A stretch of 64,000 nucleotides of DNA, taken from positions 88,231 to 152,230 of the forward strand of contig NZ_LGDE01000447.1 of NCBI RefSeq assembly GCF_001279725.1, written 5' to 3'. Shown one piece after another: positions 1 through 8,643 of this stretch. This DNA comes from Streptomyces sp. WM4235. Lineage in GTDB: Bacteria; Actinomycetota; Actinomycetes; Streptomycetales; Streptomycetaceae. Each line of letters begins with the position of its first letter. Positions within the stretch are counted from its first letter, which is position 1. The position numbers and the translations under genes were made by a program. Under the pieces are notes generated by a model that saw only the letters and a list, made by a program, of their open reading frames with translations, did not search any database and had not been told where the DNA came from.

Positions 1-198
1 GGCCCCCGACACCCCTACGCGCGCGGGCTCCTCGACGCCCTCCCCGAACGGGCCTTCGCCCCCATCCCCGGCGCCCCGCCCGAACTCGGCGCACTGCCGC
101 CCGGCTGCGCCTTCGCCGACCGCTGCGCACAGGCCGACGCGATCTGTCGGACCCGGCGCCCCCCGCTCACCGAAGGGGTGGCCTGCCACCATGCTTGA
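1..198 (+). CDS. Oligopeptide/dipeptide ABC importer ATPase, C-terminal end (5' truncated by window)
   Basis: Only the last 65 codons are in the window. The reading frame starts at base 1 with the HPYARGLLDALP motif, then PPGCAFADRC with paired cysteines, and stops at TGA 196-198. These are hallmarks of the C-terminal oligopeptide/dipeptide transporter extension (oligo_HPY) that follows the nucleotide-binding domain in DppD/OppD-type ATPases. The protein would energise uptake of peptides or nickel chelates at the inner face of the membrane. The next ATPase starts inside its last codons (ATG at 191, 8 nt overlap), so the two are co-transcribed and translationally coupled. Substrate cannot be judged from this fragment. 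Confidence 0.9.
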   Translation, partial: GPRHPYARGLLDALPERAFAPIPGAPPELGALPPGCAFADRCAQADAICRTRRPPLTEGVACHHA

Positions 199-850
199 GC
201 TCCGCGGCATCACCGCCGGCTACGAACGGGGCGCCCCCGTCGTGCGGGACGCCCACCTCGTCCTTCAGGCCGGCGAGTCGCTCGGACTGCTCGGCCCCAG
301 CGGCTGCGGCAAGTCCACCCTGGCCAGGGTGGCCGCCCTGCTGCACCGGCCCGAGCACGGCACCGTGGTGCTCGCGGGCAGCACCGTGACCGGCTTCCGG
401 CACCGGGCCCCACGCGCCCTGCGCGTCCGGGTCGGTGTCGTCTTCCAGCAGCCCCGGCTGTCCGTCGACCCCCGCCTCACGCTGCGCGACCTCGTCGCGG
501 AACCCCTCCGGGCCACGGGACGACGCGGGGAAGCGGCCTCGGTCGTACCGGAGTTGACGCAGCGTGTCGGAATCGGCGCGGATCTGCTCACGCGCCGCCC
601 CCACGAGGTGAGTGACGGACAACTGCAACGCGCCTGTCTGGCACGCGCCCTGGTGCTGCGGCCGAGCCTGCTGGTCTGCGACGAGATGACCGCCATGCTC
701 GACGCCTCCACGACAGCCGCGTTGGTCGCGGTGGTCGAGGAGTACCGGGCGCAGACCGGCGCGGCGCTGCTCGCGGTGGGCCACGATCCGATCCTGCTCG
801 GCCGCTGGTGCGACCGTACGACCCACTGGAACGAGATCGTCAAGAACTGA
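191..850 (+). CDS. ABC transporter ATP-binding protein (DppF/OppF-like, short)
   Basis: Second ATPase of a peptide/nickel-type ABC importer, 219 residues. Visible motifs are Walker A GPSGCGKST near residue 35, Q-loop FQQPRLSVDP near 95, a variant signature VSDGQ near 140 in place of LSGGQ, and Walker B LLVCDEMTAML near 160. It lacks the C-terminal oligo_HPY extension usual in OppF, so it is about 100 residues shorter than typical members. Such short second ATPases are common in actinomycete nickel/peptide importers. It overlaps the preceding ATPase gene by 8 nt. It is the last gene of an operon whose permease and binding-protein genes must lie left of the window. Confidence 0.9.
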   Translation: MLELRGITAGYERGAPVVRDAHLVLQAGESLGLLGPSGCGKSTLARVAALLHRPEHGTVVLAGSTVTGFRHRAPRALRVRVGVVFQQPRLSVDPRLTLRDLVAEPLRATGRRGEAASVVPELTQRVGIGADLLTRRPHEVSDGQLQRACLARALVLRPSLLVCDEMTAMLDASTTAALVAVVEEYRAQTGAALLAVGHDPILLGRWCDRTTHWNEIVKN

Positions 851-948
851 GCATCCGTCACGGACGGTCAACACCCGTACGGCGTACACGTCTTTCGCCC
901 GAAGGGCCCCCTCGCTGCGCCACCATGGCGGCGCCCAAGGAGGTTCCG

Positions 949-1143
949 ATGGTGATTTCCCTCTCCGTGATCGTCCTGCTCCTCGTCCTCGCGTGGATCT
1001 TCCTGCGTGGCGGCGGGCTCAAGTTCTCCCACGCCCTCGTCTGCGCCCTGCTCGGTTTCCAACTCGCGAGCAGCAGCATCGCCATGACCATCCACGACGG
1101 ACTCGCGGCCACCGCGAACCTCGTGTCCGGCCTCAACCCTTAG
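949..1143 (+). CDS. Small membrane protein of unknown function (64 aa)
   Basis: A 64-residue protein starting at ATG 949, chosen because an AAGGAGG ribosome-binding site lies at 937-943, five bases upstream. Residues 2-20 form one strongly hydrophobic segment, followed by GGGLKFSH and a second weaker hydrophobic stretch around residues 30-45 (LVCALLGFQLASSSIAM). I recall similar anonymous short proteins from Streptomyces but cannot name a function. It is separated by about 100 bases from the ABC gene before it and 170 from the secreted protein after it, so it is probably monocistronic. Confidence 0.7.
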   Translation: MVISLSVIVLLLVLAWIFLRGGGLKFSHALVCALLGFQLASSSIAMTIHDGLAATANLVSGLNP

Positions 1144-1316
1144 GGAGTGTTCCGCCGATCAGGCCGGCCCCGGACGGGCGCGCTTGATCGACTGTTGCGC
1201 CTTCGTGAATCATCCGGCTCTTCCATGGACTCCTCGGGCAGTGCGATCTAGCGTCTGGCGGCGGCGCGATGTGAGACGCAATGTCAACAAAACTGAAGAC
1301 CATGGAGGAAGTCCGG

Positions 1317-2885
1317 ATGTTCCGAAGAGCGCTGAACTGCGCGGTGGTACCGGCTCTCGCCGCGTTCGTGGCGATGTACGGCATCTCACCGGCCCAGGCC
1401 GAGGAGATACCCAAGGCCCCCGGCCACCGCCTGATCAGCCACTACGACGGCGCCCCCGCCGCCGCCGTCCCGCTGCCGGGCGAAGCCCCGCCACAGCACC
1501 CCTACCTCGCGCCCAACGGCCGCAGCGGCATGCACTCCGACGCCGCGGGCAGCGCCACCTCGCCCTGGTCCGGGCCGCTGGGCAGGAACCCGCAGGTCAC
1601 CAGCGAGAAGATCGCCGCCCTCGGCGGCGAATGCGCCACCGCCACCTTCGACTCGGCCGGCCGGATCGTCACCGTCTGCGGCACCTTCTCCGGGTTCAAG
1701 GTCAAGCTCCTCGACCCCCGCACGCTCGCCACGCTCGCGGAACACCAACTCCCACAGCGCTCCTCGACGGTCGAGGCGATCACCTCACTCGACTTCGCGA
1801 AGATCTTCAAGGACACCTCGGGCGGCGCCTACTTCTACCTGGACAACCAGGACCGGGCGGTGCTGGCCGACTCCCGCCAGCACATCCTGCGCCTCGCCCA
1901 CTCGCAGAACCCGGACGGCACCTGGAAGTTCACGGTCGACAACGACTGGGACCTCACCGGCCAGGTCCCGCACGACTGTGTCAGCTGGACCAACCTGTGG
2001 CCCAGCGGCACCTGTGACCCGGTCACCTCGGTCATGCCCGACTGGAACGGCCGCATCTGGTGGGTCACCCGCCAGGGCCGCGTCGGCACCGTGGACCCGG
2101 CGACCTCGGTGATCCGCTCCGTCCGGCTCGACGGCGAGGAGATCCAGAACTCCTTCTCCGTCGCCGAGGACGGGGTCTCCATCGTCACCGACCACGCCCT
2201 GTACAGCTTCGCCACCACCGCCGACGGCACCCCGCGCGCGCAGTGGCGCCAGACCTACGACCGGGGCACGGGCACCAAGCCGGGCTCCGTGAACCAGGGT
2301 TCGGGCACCACCCCGGACCTCTTCGGCGACGGGTACGTGGCGATCACCGACAACTCCGACGACCGGATGAACGTGCTCGTCTACAAGCGGGGCGTGGACG
2401 TACCCGCCGACCGGCGGCTCGTGTGCAAGGTCCCGGTGTTCGGATCGGGGGCCTCGACCACCGACAACTCCCTGATCACCTGGGGCAACAGCATCGTCGT
2501 CGAGAACAACTACGGCTACGAGAACCCCACCACCCTGCTGCTCGGCAAGTCCGTCGTCGGCGGTGTCAGCCGCATCGACGTGCGCGCCGACGGCAGCGGC
2601 TGCGACACGGTGTGGCAGAGCGCGATCCGCTCGCCCTCCGTCGTCCCGAAGCTCTCCACCGCGAACGGGTTGCTCTACTTCTACGAGAAGGAGCCCAACG
2701 CCTGGGGCATCGACGCCTGGTACCTCACCGCGGTGGACTTCCGCACCGGTGAGCGGCGCTGGCGACAGCTGACCGGCACCGGCGCGCTGTACGACAACAA
2801 CTGGGCGCCGATCACCCTCGGCCCCGACGGCACCGCGTACGTCGGCGTGTTCAACGGCATCGTGGCGGTCCGCGACGGCGGCTGA
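1317..2885 (+). CDS. Secreted beta-propeller-like protein of unknown function
   Basis: About 522 residues. I start it at ATG 1317 because GGAGGA at 1304-1309 is correctly spaced and the product then begins with a clean signal peptide (MFRRALNCAVV...) ending AQA before EEIPKAP. An in-frame ATG at 1281 would bury the signal behind 12 extra residues. The mature part has repeated blade-like segments with DSAGRIV, DWNGRIWWVTRQGRVGTVDPATS and GPDGTAYVGVFNGIVAV, suggesting a PQQ/YVTN-type beta-propeller. Two pairs of cysteines (ECATATF...VTVC and HDC...GTC) fit an exported, disulfide-bonded fold. No catalytic motif is evident. It converges on the cytochrome gene. Confidence 0.8.
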   Translation: MFRRALNCAVVPALAAFVAMYGISPAQAEEIPKAPGHRLISHYDGAPAAAVPLPGEAPPQHPYLAPNGRSGMHSDAAGSATSPWSGPLGRNPQVTSEKIAALGGECATATFDSAGRIVTVCGTFSGFKVKLLDPRTLATLAEHQLPQRSSTVEAITSLDFAKIFKDTSGGAYFYLDNQDRAVLADSRQHILRLAHSQNPDGTWKFTVDNDWDLTGQVPHDCVSWTNLWPSGTCDPVTSVMPDWNGRIWWVTRQGRVGTVDPATSVIRSVRLDGEEIQNSFSVAEDGVSIVTDHALYSFATTADGTPRAQWRQTYDRGTGTKPGSVNQGSGTTPDLFGDGYVAITDNSDDRMNVLVYKRGVDVPADRRLVCKVPVFGSGASTTDNSLITWGNSIVVENNYGYENPTTLLLGKSVVGGVSRIDVRADGSGCDTVWQSAIRSPSVVPKLSTANGLLYFYEKEPNAWGIDAWYLTAVDFRTGERRWRQLTGTGALYDNNWAPITLGPDGTAYVGVFNGIVAVRDGG

Positions 2886-2893
2886 CGCCGCGG

Positions 2894-2938
2894 GTCTGAC
2901 GCCCGGGCGTCTGACATCCGGGCGTCTGAGGCCGGGGG
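2894..2938. repeat. Three 15-bp imperfect tandem repeats
   Basis: Units at 2894-2908, 2909-2923 and 2924-2938 all begin GTCTGA and end in a run of C/G around CCGGG. They lie just after the stop codon of the secreted propeller gene and just before a terminator hairpin. They are non-coding in the accepted gene set. Confidence 0.8.
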
Positions 2939-2939
2939 A

Positions 2940-2972
2940 CTGACGGGTGGCGCCGACCGCGCCGCCCGTCAG
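2940..2972. terminator. Bidirectional terminator hairpin between convergent genes
   Basis: Inverted repeat with 14-bp arms at 2940-2953 and 2959-2972, a five-base loop and one G-T wobble. It sits between the stop of the secreted protein (2885) and overlaps the stop codon of the leftward cytochrome gene (2969-2971). The placement suits termination in both directions. No U-tract is present, as is usual in Streptomyces. Confidence 0.7.
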
Positions 2973-3643
2973 TCGTCCTGCCTCCACAGCGGGTGCTCGC
3001 GCGCGGCCCAGTCCCGATCCACCGAGCCCGTGCGCAGCCCGCGCCGGGCCTCGGGATCACCCAGCGCCTTGCCGATGTGCCCGGCGAGGACGATGCCGAG
3101 GGCCAGGGCGAGCCAGTCGTGCACGAAGGTCGCTCCCGTCCGCCAGACGAGGGGGGCCAGACCGGTGGCCCACATCAGCAGCCCGGTGCCGAGCATCACC
3201 GTCACCGCGCCGCCCAACCAGCCCGCGTACACCTTCTGACCGGCGTTGAACTTCCCGGCCGGCCGGGCACCGTGCCGGTCCCTGCGCAACACGGTGCGCA
3301 ACCACACCCTGTCGTGCGGCCCGAACCGGTTGAGCCGGCGGAGATCGGCACGGAACGCCCGGGAGACCAGGCCGAGCAGGAACGGGACGACGAGCAGCAG
3401 ACCGGACCACACATGGACGGTCACGACGAGGTGGCGCCGCCCGACGAGTTCGGCGAGGGGCGGCACGTAGAGGCAACCCGCCGACACCACGCAGATCCCC
3501 ATCAGCGTGGCCGTGGCCCGGTGCACCAGACGTTGGGGGCGACCGAACCGGCGCACGCGGGCATCCCGCCGGGGCGCCGGCCGCGCATCGGGCGTAGGGC
3601 GTGACCCGGGCGTGGGCCGCATCTCAGACGGTGGGGGCATCAT
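2969..3643 (-). CDS. Cytochrome b/b561-type membrane subunit partnering a YedY-like oxidoreductase
   Basis: A polytopic protein with four or five hydrophobic segments (LMGICVVSAGCLYV, HVWSGLLLVVPFLLGLV, WLGGAVTVMLGTGLLMWA, HDWLALALGIVLAGHI). Histidines in HRAT, HVWSG, HDW and GHIGKAL are placed as in di-heme b-type cytochromes of the formate-dehydrogenase-gamma/b561 class. It directly follows and overlaps the molybdoenzyme gene, so it is probably its membrane electron donor, replacing the role of YedZ/MsrQ. Start is uncertain: ATG at 3643 or 3640, or ATG at 3622, which abuts the upstream stop as TGAGATG. None has a strong ribosome-binding site, which suggests translational coupling. Confidence 0.8.
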   Translation of the reverse strand: MMPPPSEMRPTPGSRPTPDARPAPRRDARVRRFGRPQRLVHRATATLMGICVVSAGCLYVPPLAELVGRRHLVVTVHVWSGLLLVVPFLLGLVSRAFRADLRRLNRFGPHDRVWLRTVLRRDRHGARPAGKFNAGQKVYAGWLGGAVTVMLGTGLLMWATGLAPLVWRTGATFVHDWLALALGIVLAGHIGKALGDPEARRGLRTGSVDRDWAAREHPLWRQDD

Positions 3644-4523
3644 CGCGTCCGTTCGACGTGCCGACCCAGGCGTCGACGTCGTAGCCGAGCCGCTCCCAGT
3701 AACCGGGCTCCACGTCCCGGGTGACGGTGATGCCGGAGAGCCACTTCGCCGACTTGTAGAAGTACATCGGGGCCACGTACAGCCGCACGGGCCCACCATG
3801 CGCGTGGGACAGCGGCTCGTCCCGCATCCGCAGGGCCACCATGACGTCGGCCCGACGGGCCTGGGAAAGGGTCAGGCTCTCGGTGTACGTGCCGTCGAAG
3901 CAGCTGAACCGGATGGCCCGTCCCTCGGGCCGCACCCCGGCGGCGTCCAGCAGCCGGAAGACCGGCACGCCCTCGAAGGGCGTGCCGGGTACGCGCCAGC
4001 CGGTGACGCACTGGACGTCGCGGACGACCCGGGTCTGCGGCAGCCGCCGGAGCGCGTCGAGGTCGTACGTTCCCGGTCGCTCGACGAGCCCGTCCACCCG
4101 CAGCCGATAGTCCGCGGGGGAGCGCTCCGGGACAGAGGCGGCCACCGAGTAGTAGCGGAACCCGCCGCCGTTGGGCAGCAGCCCGGTCAGCCCGGTCGGA
4201 TCCTTGCCGGCGGCGGCGCCGAGCGCCCTTTCGAGGCCCCGTTGCAGGTGGGGCGCGGCCACCAGCCCGGCCGCGCCGAGCCCGAGCATGCCCAGGACCA
4301 GACGCCGACCGACCGGGGCGCCGACCAGGTCGGGATCCGCCGGATCACGCGGGTCAGGACCCGTCGGATCATGCCGCTCGACCGGCCGCTCGGCGGGCTC
4401 CGGCCCCTCCGAGGGGCCACGCCGATCCGAGGGACCACGCCGTTTCGACGGCTCCGGCCGCCCCGCTGACTCCCGCTCCGTGCTCACACGTCGATTCGAC
4501 CACCGCCGGCGACCCGACGCCAA
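3624..4523 (-). CDS. Molybdopterin-dependent oxidoreductase, YedY/MsrP/sulfite-oxidase fold, Tat-exported
   Basis: 299 residues. The sulfite-oxidase-type molybdopterin domain spans about residues 110-295. The molybdenum-binding cysteine is in QCVTGW near residue 172, followed by the FEGVPV, RFSCFDGTYTESLTL, GGPVRLYVAPMYFYKSAKW and GYWERLGYDVDAW blocks of the YedY family. A twin-arginine motif (GRRLVLGMLGLGAAGL) implies Tat export of the folded enzyme. Before it lies an odd stretch of about 65 charged, proline-rich residues with repeated RRGPS/PAERP elements. A GTG 36 bases downstream would shorten but not remove this extension. By family it may reduce methionine sulfoxide or related S/N-oxides, but the substrate is unproven. 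It is divergent from the aldehyde dehydrogenase gene. Confidence 0.88.
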   Translation of the reverse strand: MASGRRRWSNRRVSTERESAGRPEPSKRRGPSDRRGPSEGPEPAERPVERHDPTGPDPRDPADPDLVGAPVGRRLVLGMLGLGAAGLVAAPHLQRGLERALGAAAGKDPTGLTGLLPNGGGFRYYSVAASVPERSPADYRLRVDGLVERPGTYDLDALRRLPQTRVVRDVQCVTGWRVPGTPFEGVPVFRLLDAAGVRPEGRAIRFSCFDGTYTESLTLSQARRADVMVALRMRDEPLSHAHGGPVRLYVAPMYFYKSAKWLSGITVTRDVEPGYWERLGYDVDAWVGTSNGRDDAPTV

Positions 4524-4659
4524 GGGGAGAGGGGCGTCCGTCAGACTTCCGTCACACCTGGCGGCGGCAGCTCGTGCAACGTGTCCGCAACCTGGCCGCT
4601 CCTAGCCTCCTTGCGAGTGCCGGCCGACGGCGGCCGGCGCCCGGCAAGGGGAGGTTTCC

Positions 4660-6183
4660 ATGGCCCGTTTCGCTGCGCCCGGTACCGAGGGCGCGCTGAT
4701 GTCGTACGCGTCCCGCTACGACCACTACATCGGTGGCACGTACACGGCTCCCGTTCGGGGCCGGTACTTCGACAACCCCTCCCCGGTGACCGGCGCGCCC
4801 TTCACGGAGATCGCCCGGGGTACCGCCGAGGACGTGGAGCTGGCCCTGGACGCCGCGCACGCCGCCGCGCCCGCCTGGGGACGTACCTCGGTCACGGAGC
4901 GGGCCTCCATCCTGCTGCGCATCGCGGACCGGATGGAGGAGAACCTCCAGGCCCTGGCGGTCGCGGAGACCTGGGAGAACGGCAAGCCGATACGGGAGAC
5001 CCTCGCGGCGGACCTGCCACTGGCGATCGACCAGTTCCGCTACTTCGCGGGCGCGCTGCGGGCCCAGGAGGGGGCGCTCAGCCAGATCGACGACGACACG
5101 GTCGCCTACCACTTCCACGAGCCGCTGGGCGTGGTCGGCCAGATCATCCCGTGGAACTTCCCGATCCTGATGGCGGTGTGGAAGCTGGCGCCGGCGCTGG
5201 CCGCCGGGAACACGGTGGTGCTCAAGCCGGCCGAGCAGACCCCGGCCTCGGTGCACTACTGGCTCGGCCTGGTCGAGGACCTGCTCCCGCCGGGCGTGGT
5301 CAACATCGTGAACGGCTTCGGCGAGGAGGCCGGCAAGCCGCTGGCCTCCAGCCCGCGCGTGGCGAAGATCGCCTTCACCGGGGAGACCTCCACCGGGCGG
5401 CTGATCATGCAGTACGCGGCGGAGCACCTCAAGCCCGTCACCCTCGAACTCGGCGGCAAGAGCCCCAACCTCTTCTTCGACGACATCTGGTCGACCGACG
5501 ACGATCTGCGGGACAAGGCGCTGGAGGGCTTCACCATGTTCGCCCTCAACCAGGGCGAGGTGTGCACCAGCCCCTCGCGCGCCCTGATCGAGCGCGGTCG
5601 GTACGGCGACTTCCTCGACGCCGCCGTCGCCCGCACCGAACTGATCGTGCCGGGACACCCGCTGGACACCGACACGATGATCGGTGCCCAGGCCTCGGAG
5701 GAGCAGCTGAAGAAGGTCCTGTCGTACGTGGAGATCGGAGTGAAGGAGGGCGCCAAGGTCCTCACGGGCGGGCAGCGCATCGAGCACGGCGGCGACCTCG
5801 CGGGCGGCTTCTACGTACAGCCGACGATCTTCGAGGGGGACAACCGGATGCGGATCTTCCAGGAGGAGATCTTCGGCCCCGTGGTGTCGGTGACCTCCTT
5901 CGACGACTTCGACGACGCCGTCCGCATCGCCAACGACACGGCCTACGGCCTCGGCGCCGGCGTCTGGACCCGGGACATCAACACGGCCTACCGCGCGGGC
6001 CGCGCCATCCAGGCGGGCCGGGTCTGGACGAACTGCTACCACGCCTACCCCGCCCACGCGGCGTTCGGCGGCTACAAGCAGTCCGGCATCGGCCGCGAGA
6101 CCCACAAGATGATGCTGGAGCACTACCAGCAGACGAAGAACATGCTGGTCAGCTACTCCCCGAAGCGGCTCGGCTTCTTCTAG
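4660..6183 (+). CDS. NAD-dependent aldehyde dehydrogenase (AldB/ExaC type)
   Basis: 507 residues, normal for the class. It oxidises aldehydes to acids in the cytosol. The nucleotide-binding block [23 protein letters not shown], the GETSTG turn, general-base Glu near residue 263 in LELGGKSPN and catalytic Cys302 in NQGEVCTS are all intact. The C-terminal substrate channel includes [11 protein letters not shown]. Start ATG 4660 has GGGGAGG eight bases upstream; a second ATG lies at 4699. The sequence most resembles acetaldehyde/short-chain dehydrogenases of the AldB/ExaC branch, usually induced by ethanol or stress. In many streptomycetes a GAF/HTH activator is its neighbour, and a matching gene lies 3 kb downstream here. 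Confidence 0.92.
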   Translation: MARFAAPGTEGALMSYASRYDHYIGGTYTAPVRGRYFDNPSPVTGAPFTEIARGTAEDVELALDAAHAAAPAWGRTSVTERASILLRIADRMEENLQALAVAETWENGKPIRETLAADLPLAIDQFRYFAGALRAQEGALSQIDDDTVAYHFHEPLGVVGQIIPWNFPILMAVWKLAPALAAGNTVVLKPAEQTPASVHYWLGLVEDLLPPGVVNIVNGFGEEAGKPLASSPRVAKIAFTGETSTGRLIMQYAAEHLKPVTLELGGKSPNLFFDDIWSTDDDLRDKALEGFTMFALNQGEVCTSPSRALIERGRYGDFLDAAVARTELIVPGHPLDTDTMIGAQASEEQLKKVLSYVEIGVKEGAKVLTGGQRIEHGGDLAGGFYVQPTIFEGDNRMRIFQEEIFGPVVSVTSFDDFDDAVRIANDTAYGLGAGVWTRDINTAYRAGRAIQAGRVWTNCYHAYPAHAAFGGYKQSGIGRETHKMMLEHYQQTKNMLVSYSPKRLGFF

Positions 6184-6329
6184 TCGCCGGTCGTGCGCGT
6201 TTGGCGCGCTCCTGTGGCGGGTCGAGGGTCGAGGGTGTCGAGGGACGCGGTCGAACGGAACGTGATTCCTTCCAGGTTACCGTGGGTACGATCGATCCGA
6301 CGGTCCATCAGGTCAACTGTCCCGGACCC

Positions 6330-6358
6330 TTGACTCCGGTTGTCGGAGTCGGGATTCT
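6330..6358 (+). promoter_or_regulatory. Candidate promoter with palindromic operator
   Basis: TTGACT at 6330-6335 and GATTCT at 6353-6358 are spaced 17 bases, as for a housekeeping promoter. A perfect inverted repeat GACTCCG (6332-6338) / CGGAGTC (6344-6350) is centred in the spacer, where a repressor would block it. The same hairpin could instead terminate the aldehyde dehydrogenase transcript. It lies about 120 bases before the secreted hydrolase gene. Confidence 0.4.
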
Positions 6359-6470
6359 CGACACAATGTTTGCGCGGGACATGACAAGCAGCTGGTCGGG
6401 GATCGTGCGGTGCACGCCCCGGCCGGCCGTGTGACTGGACCGCGCCCTCCGCCGACGACCGTGGACGTGA

Positions 6471-8537
6471 GTGGTGGCCATGAACCGATCCCCGCACAGC
6501 AGACGCAAACCGATCGCGGTGCTGTCACTGCTCCTCGCCATGCTGGCCATGGCGCTCGGCCCCACCTCGGGGGCCGCGGCCGACACCGGGTGGTGGAACC
6601 CCACCGCGCGGCCCGGGCCGGACTCCCAGATCAACGTCACCGGCGAACCCTTCAAGGGAACCGACGCCCAGGGCAACGTACGGGGCTTCGTCGACGCCCA
6701 CGACCACCTGATGTCCAACGAGGGCTTCGGCGGTCGGCTCATCTGCGGCAAGCCCTTCTCGGAGGCGGGGATCGCGGACGCGCTCAAGGACTGTCCCGAG
6801 CACTACCCCGACGGCACGCTCGCGATCTTCGACTTCATCACCAAGGGCGGTGACGGCAAGCACGACCCCGACGGCTGGCCGACCTTCAAGGACTGGCCCG
6901 CGCACGACTCGCTGACCCACCAGCAGAACTACTACGCCTGGGTCGAACGTGCCTGGCGCGGCGGACAGCGGGTCCTCGTCAACGACCTCGTCACCAACGG
7001 GGTCATCTGCTCGGTCTACTTCTTCAAGGACCGCGGCTGCGACGAGATGACCGCGATCCGGCTGGAAGCCCAGAAGACCTACGACATGCAGGCCTACATC
7101 GACAAGATGTACGGCGGACCGGGCAAGGGCTGGTTCCGCATCGTCACCGACTCCAACCAGGCCCGCGAGGTCATCCAGCAGGGCAAACTCGCCGTCGTCC
7201 TGGGCGTGGAGACCTCCGAGCCCTTCGGCTGCAAGCAGATCCTCGACATCTCGCAGTGCAGCAAGGCGGACATCGACCGCGGGCTCGACGAACTGCACCA
7301 ACTCGGCGTGCGCAGCATGTTCCTGTGCCACAAGTTCGACAACGCCCTCTGCGGGGTCCGCTTCGACCAGGGAGCCCTCGGCACCGCGATCAACGTGGGC
7401 CAGTTCCTGTCCACCGGCACCTTCTGGAAGACGGAGGAGTGCAAGGGCCCGCAGCACGACAACCCCATCGGACTCGCGCCGGCGGCCGAAGCCGAGAAGA
7501 AGCTCCCGGCGGGCGTCAGCGTTCCGTCCTACGCCGCCGGCGCGCAGTGCAACACCCGCGGCCTCACCGACCTCGGCGAGTACGCGGTGCGCGGCATGAT
7601 GAAACGCAAGATGATGCTCGAAGTCGACCACATGAGCGTCAAGGCCGCCGGACGGGCCTTCGACATCCTGGAGTCCGAGTCCTACCCCGGCGTGCTCTCC
7701 TCGCACAGCTGGATGGACCTGGACTGGACCGAACGCCTCTACAAGCTCGGCGGTTTCGCCGCCCAGTACATGAACGGCGCCGAGGGATTCAGCGCCGAGG
7801 CCAAGCGCACCGACGCCCTGCGCGACAAGTACAACGTGGGCTACGGCTACGGCACCGACATGAACGGGGTCGGCGGCTGGCCCGGCCCGCGTGGCGCCGA
7901 CACCCCCAACCCGGTGCGCTACCCGTTCCGCAGCACCGACGGCGGCTCCGTCATCGACAAGCAGACCACCGGACAGCGCACCTGGGACCTCAACACCGAC
8001 GGCGCCTCCCACTACGGCCTGGTCCCCGACTGGATCGAGGACATCCGCAACGTCGGCGGCCAGGGAGTGGTCGACGACATGTTCCGCGGAGCGGAGTCGT
8101 ACCTGCGCACCTGGGGTGGATCCGAGCGCCACAAGGCGGGCGTCAACCTCGCGTCGGGGGCGGCCACCTCGGCCAGCACCTCCGAGTGGAACCCGTTCGT
8201 CAGCTACGCCCCCGACCGGGCCGTGGACGGCAACCGCGGCACCCGCTGGGCGAGCGACTGGAGCGACGACCAGTGGCTGCGCATCGACCTGGGAACCACC
8301 GGCCTGGTCAAGCGCGTCACCCTGGACTGGGAACGCGCGTACGCCAGGTCGTACGCCATCGAGGTCTCCACGGACGGGGTGAACTGGCGGACGGTCTGGT
8401 CGACCACCGCCGGTGACGGTGGCCTGGACACCGCCCAGTTCGCCGGGGTCTCCGCACGCCACATCCGTGTCCACGGACAAGGACGCGGCACCCAGTGGGG
8501 CTACTCCCTCCACGAGGTGGGCGTCTACAGCAGCTGA
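6471..8537 (+). CDS. Secreted amidohydrolase-like protein with C-terminal F5/8 type C (discoidin) domain
   Basis: 688 residues from GTG 6471; ATG 6480 is an alternative and neither has a strong ribosome-binding site. A signal peptide (RRKPIAVLSLLLAMLAMALG...) ends near residue 37. Residues 70-530 look like a metal-dependent TIM-barrel hydrolase: FVDAHDHLM supplies an HxH pair, and LEVDHMSVKAAG, VLSSHSWMDLDW and YGTDMNGVGGWPGP supply further His/Asp ligands. There are many cysteines in an inserted loop region (residues 160-330). Residues 555-688 are an F5/8 type C carbohydrate-binding domain (AVDGNRGTRWASDW, WLRIDLG, LHEVGVYSS). The substrate is unknown. The combination suggests an extracellular enzyme anchored to a polysaccharide. 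Confidence 0.85.
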   Translation: MVAMNRSPHSRRKPIAVLSLLLAMLAMALGPTSGAAADTGWWNPTARPGPDSQINVTGEPFKGTDAQGNVRGFVDAHDHLMSNEGFGGRLICGKPFSEAGIADALKDCPEHYPDGTLAIFDFITKGGDGKHDPDGWPTFKDWPAHDSLTHQQNYYAWVERAWRGGQRVLVNDLVTNGVICSVYFFKDRGCDEMTAIRLEAQKTYDMQAYIDKMYGGPGKGWFRIVTDSNQAREVIQQGKLAVVLGVETSEPFGCKQILDISQCSKADIDRGLDELHQLGVRSMFLCHKFDNALCGVRFDQGALGTAINVGQFLSTGTFWKTEECKGPQHDNPIGLAPAAEAEKKLPAGVSVPSYAAGAQCNTRGLTDLGEYAVRGMMKRKMMLEVDHMSVKAAGRAFDILESESYPGVLSSHSWMDLDWTERLYKLGGFAAQYMNGAEGFSAEAKRTDALRDKYNVGYGYGTDMNGVGGWPGPRGADTPNPVRYPFRSTDGGSVIDKQTTGQRTWDLNTDGASHYGLVPDWIEDIRNVGGQGVVDDMFRGAESYLRTWGGSERHKAGVNLASGAATSASTSEWNPFVSYAPDRAVDGNRGTRWASDWSDDQWLRIDLGTTGLVKRVTLDWERAYARSYAIEVSTDGVNWRTVWSTTAGDGGLDTAQFAGVSARHIRVHGQGRGTQWGYSLHEVGVYSS

Positions 8538-8555
8538 CGGCCCTGCCTGCGAGTC

Positions 8556-8600
8556 GGCCGGGGCGGTCGGATCGGGTTTCCCGAGCCGGCCGCCCCGGCC
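8556..8600 (+). terminator. Terminator hairpin after the secreted hydrolase
   Basis: Perfect 11-bp arms GGCCGGGGCGG (8556-8566) and CCGCCCCGGCC (8590-8600), extended inward by further pairing, followed by TT. It is 18 bases downstream of the stop codon and well placed to end transcription before the TetR gene. Confidence 0.75.
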
Positions 8601-8643
8601 TTCCGCGCTTCGACGGGGCGCGGAGGAACGAAGGGAACAGCAC

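Noticed and set aside
4552-6123. A 523-codon leftward open frame opposite the aldehyde dehydrogenase
   Set aside because: Rich in Val, Arg, Gly, His and without domain motifs. The forward strand has an intact dehydrogenase with catalytic residues and a good ribosome-binding site.
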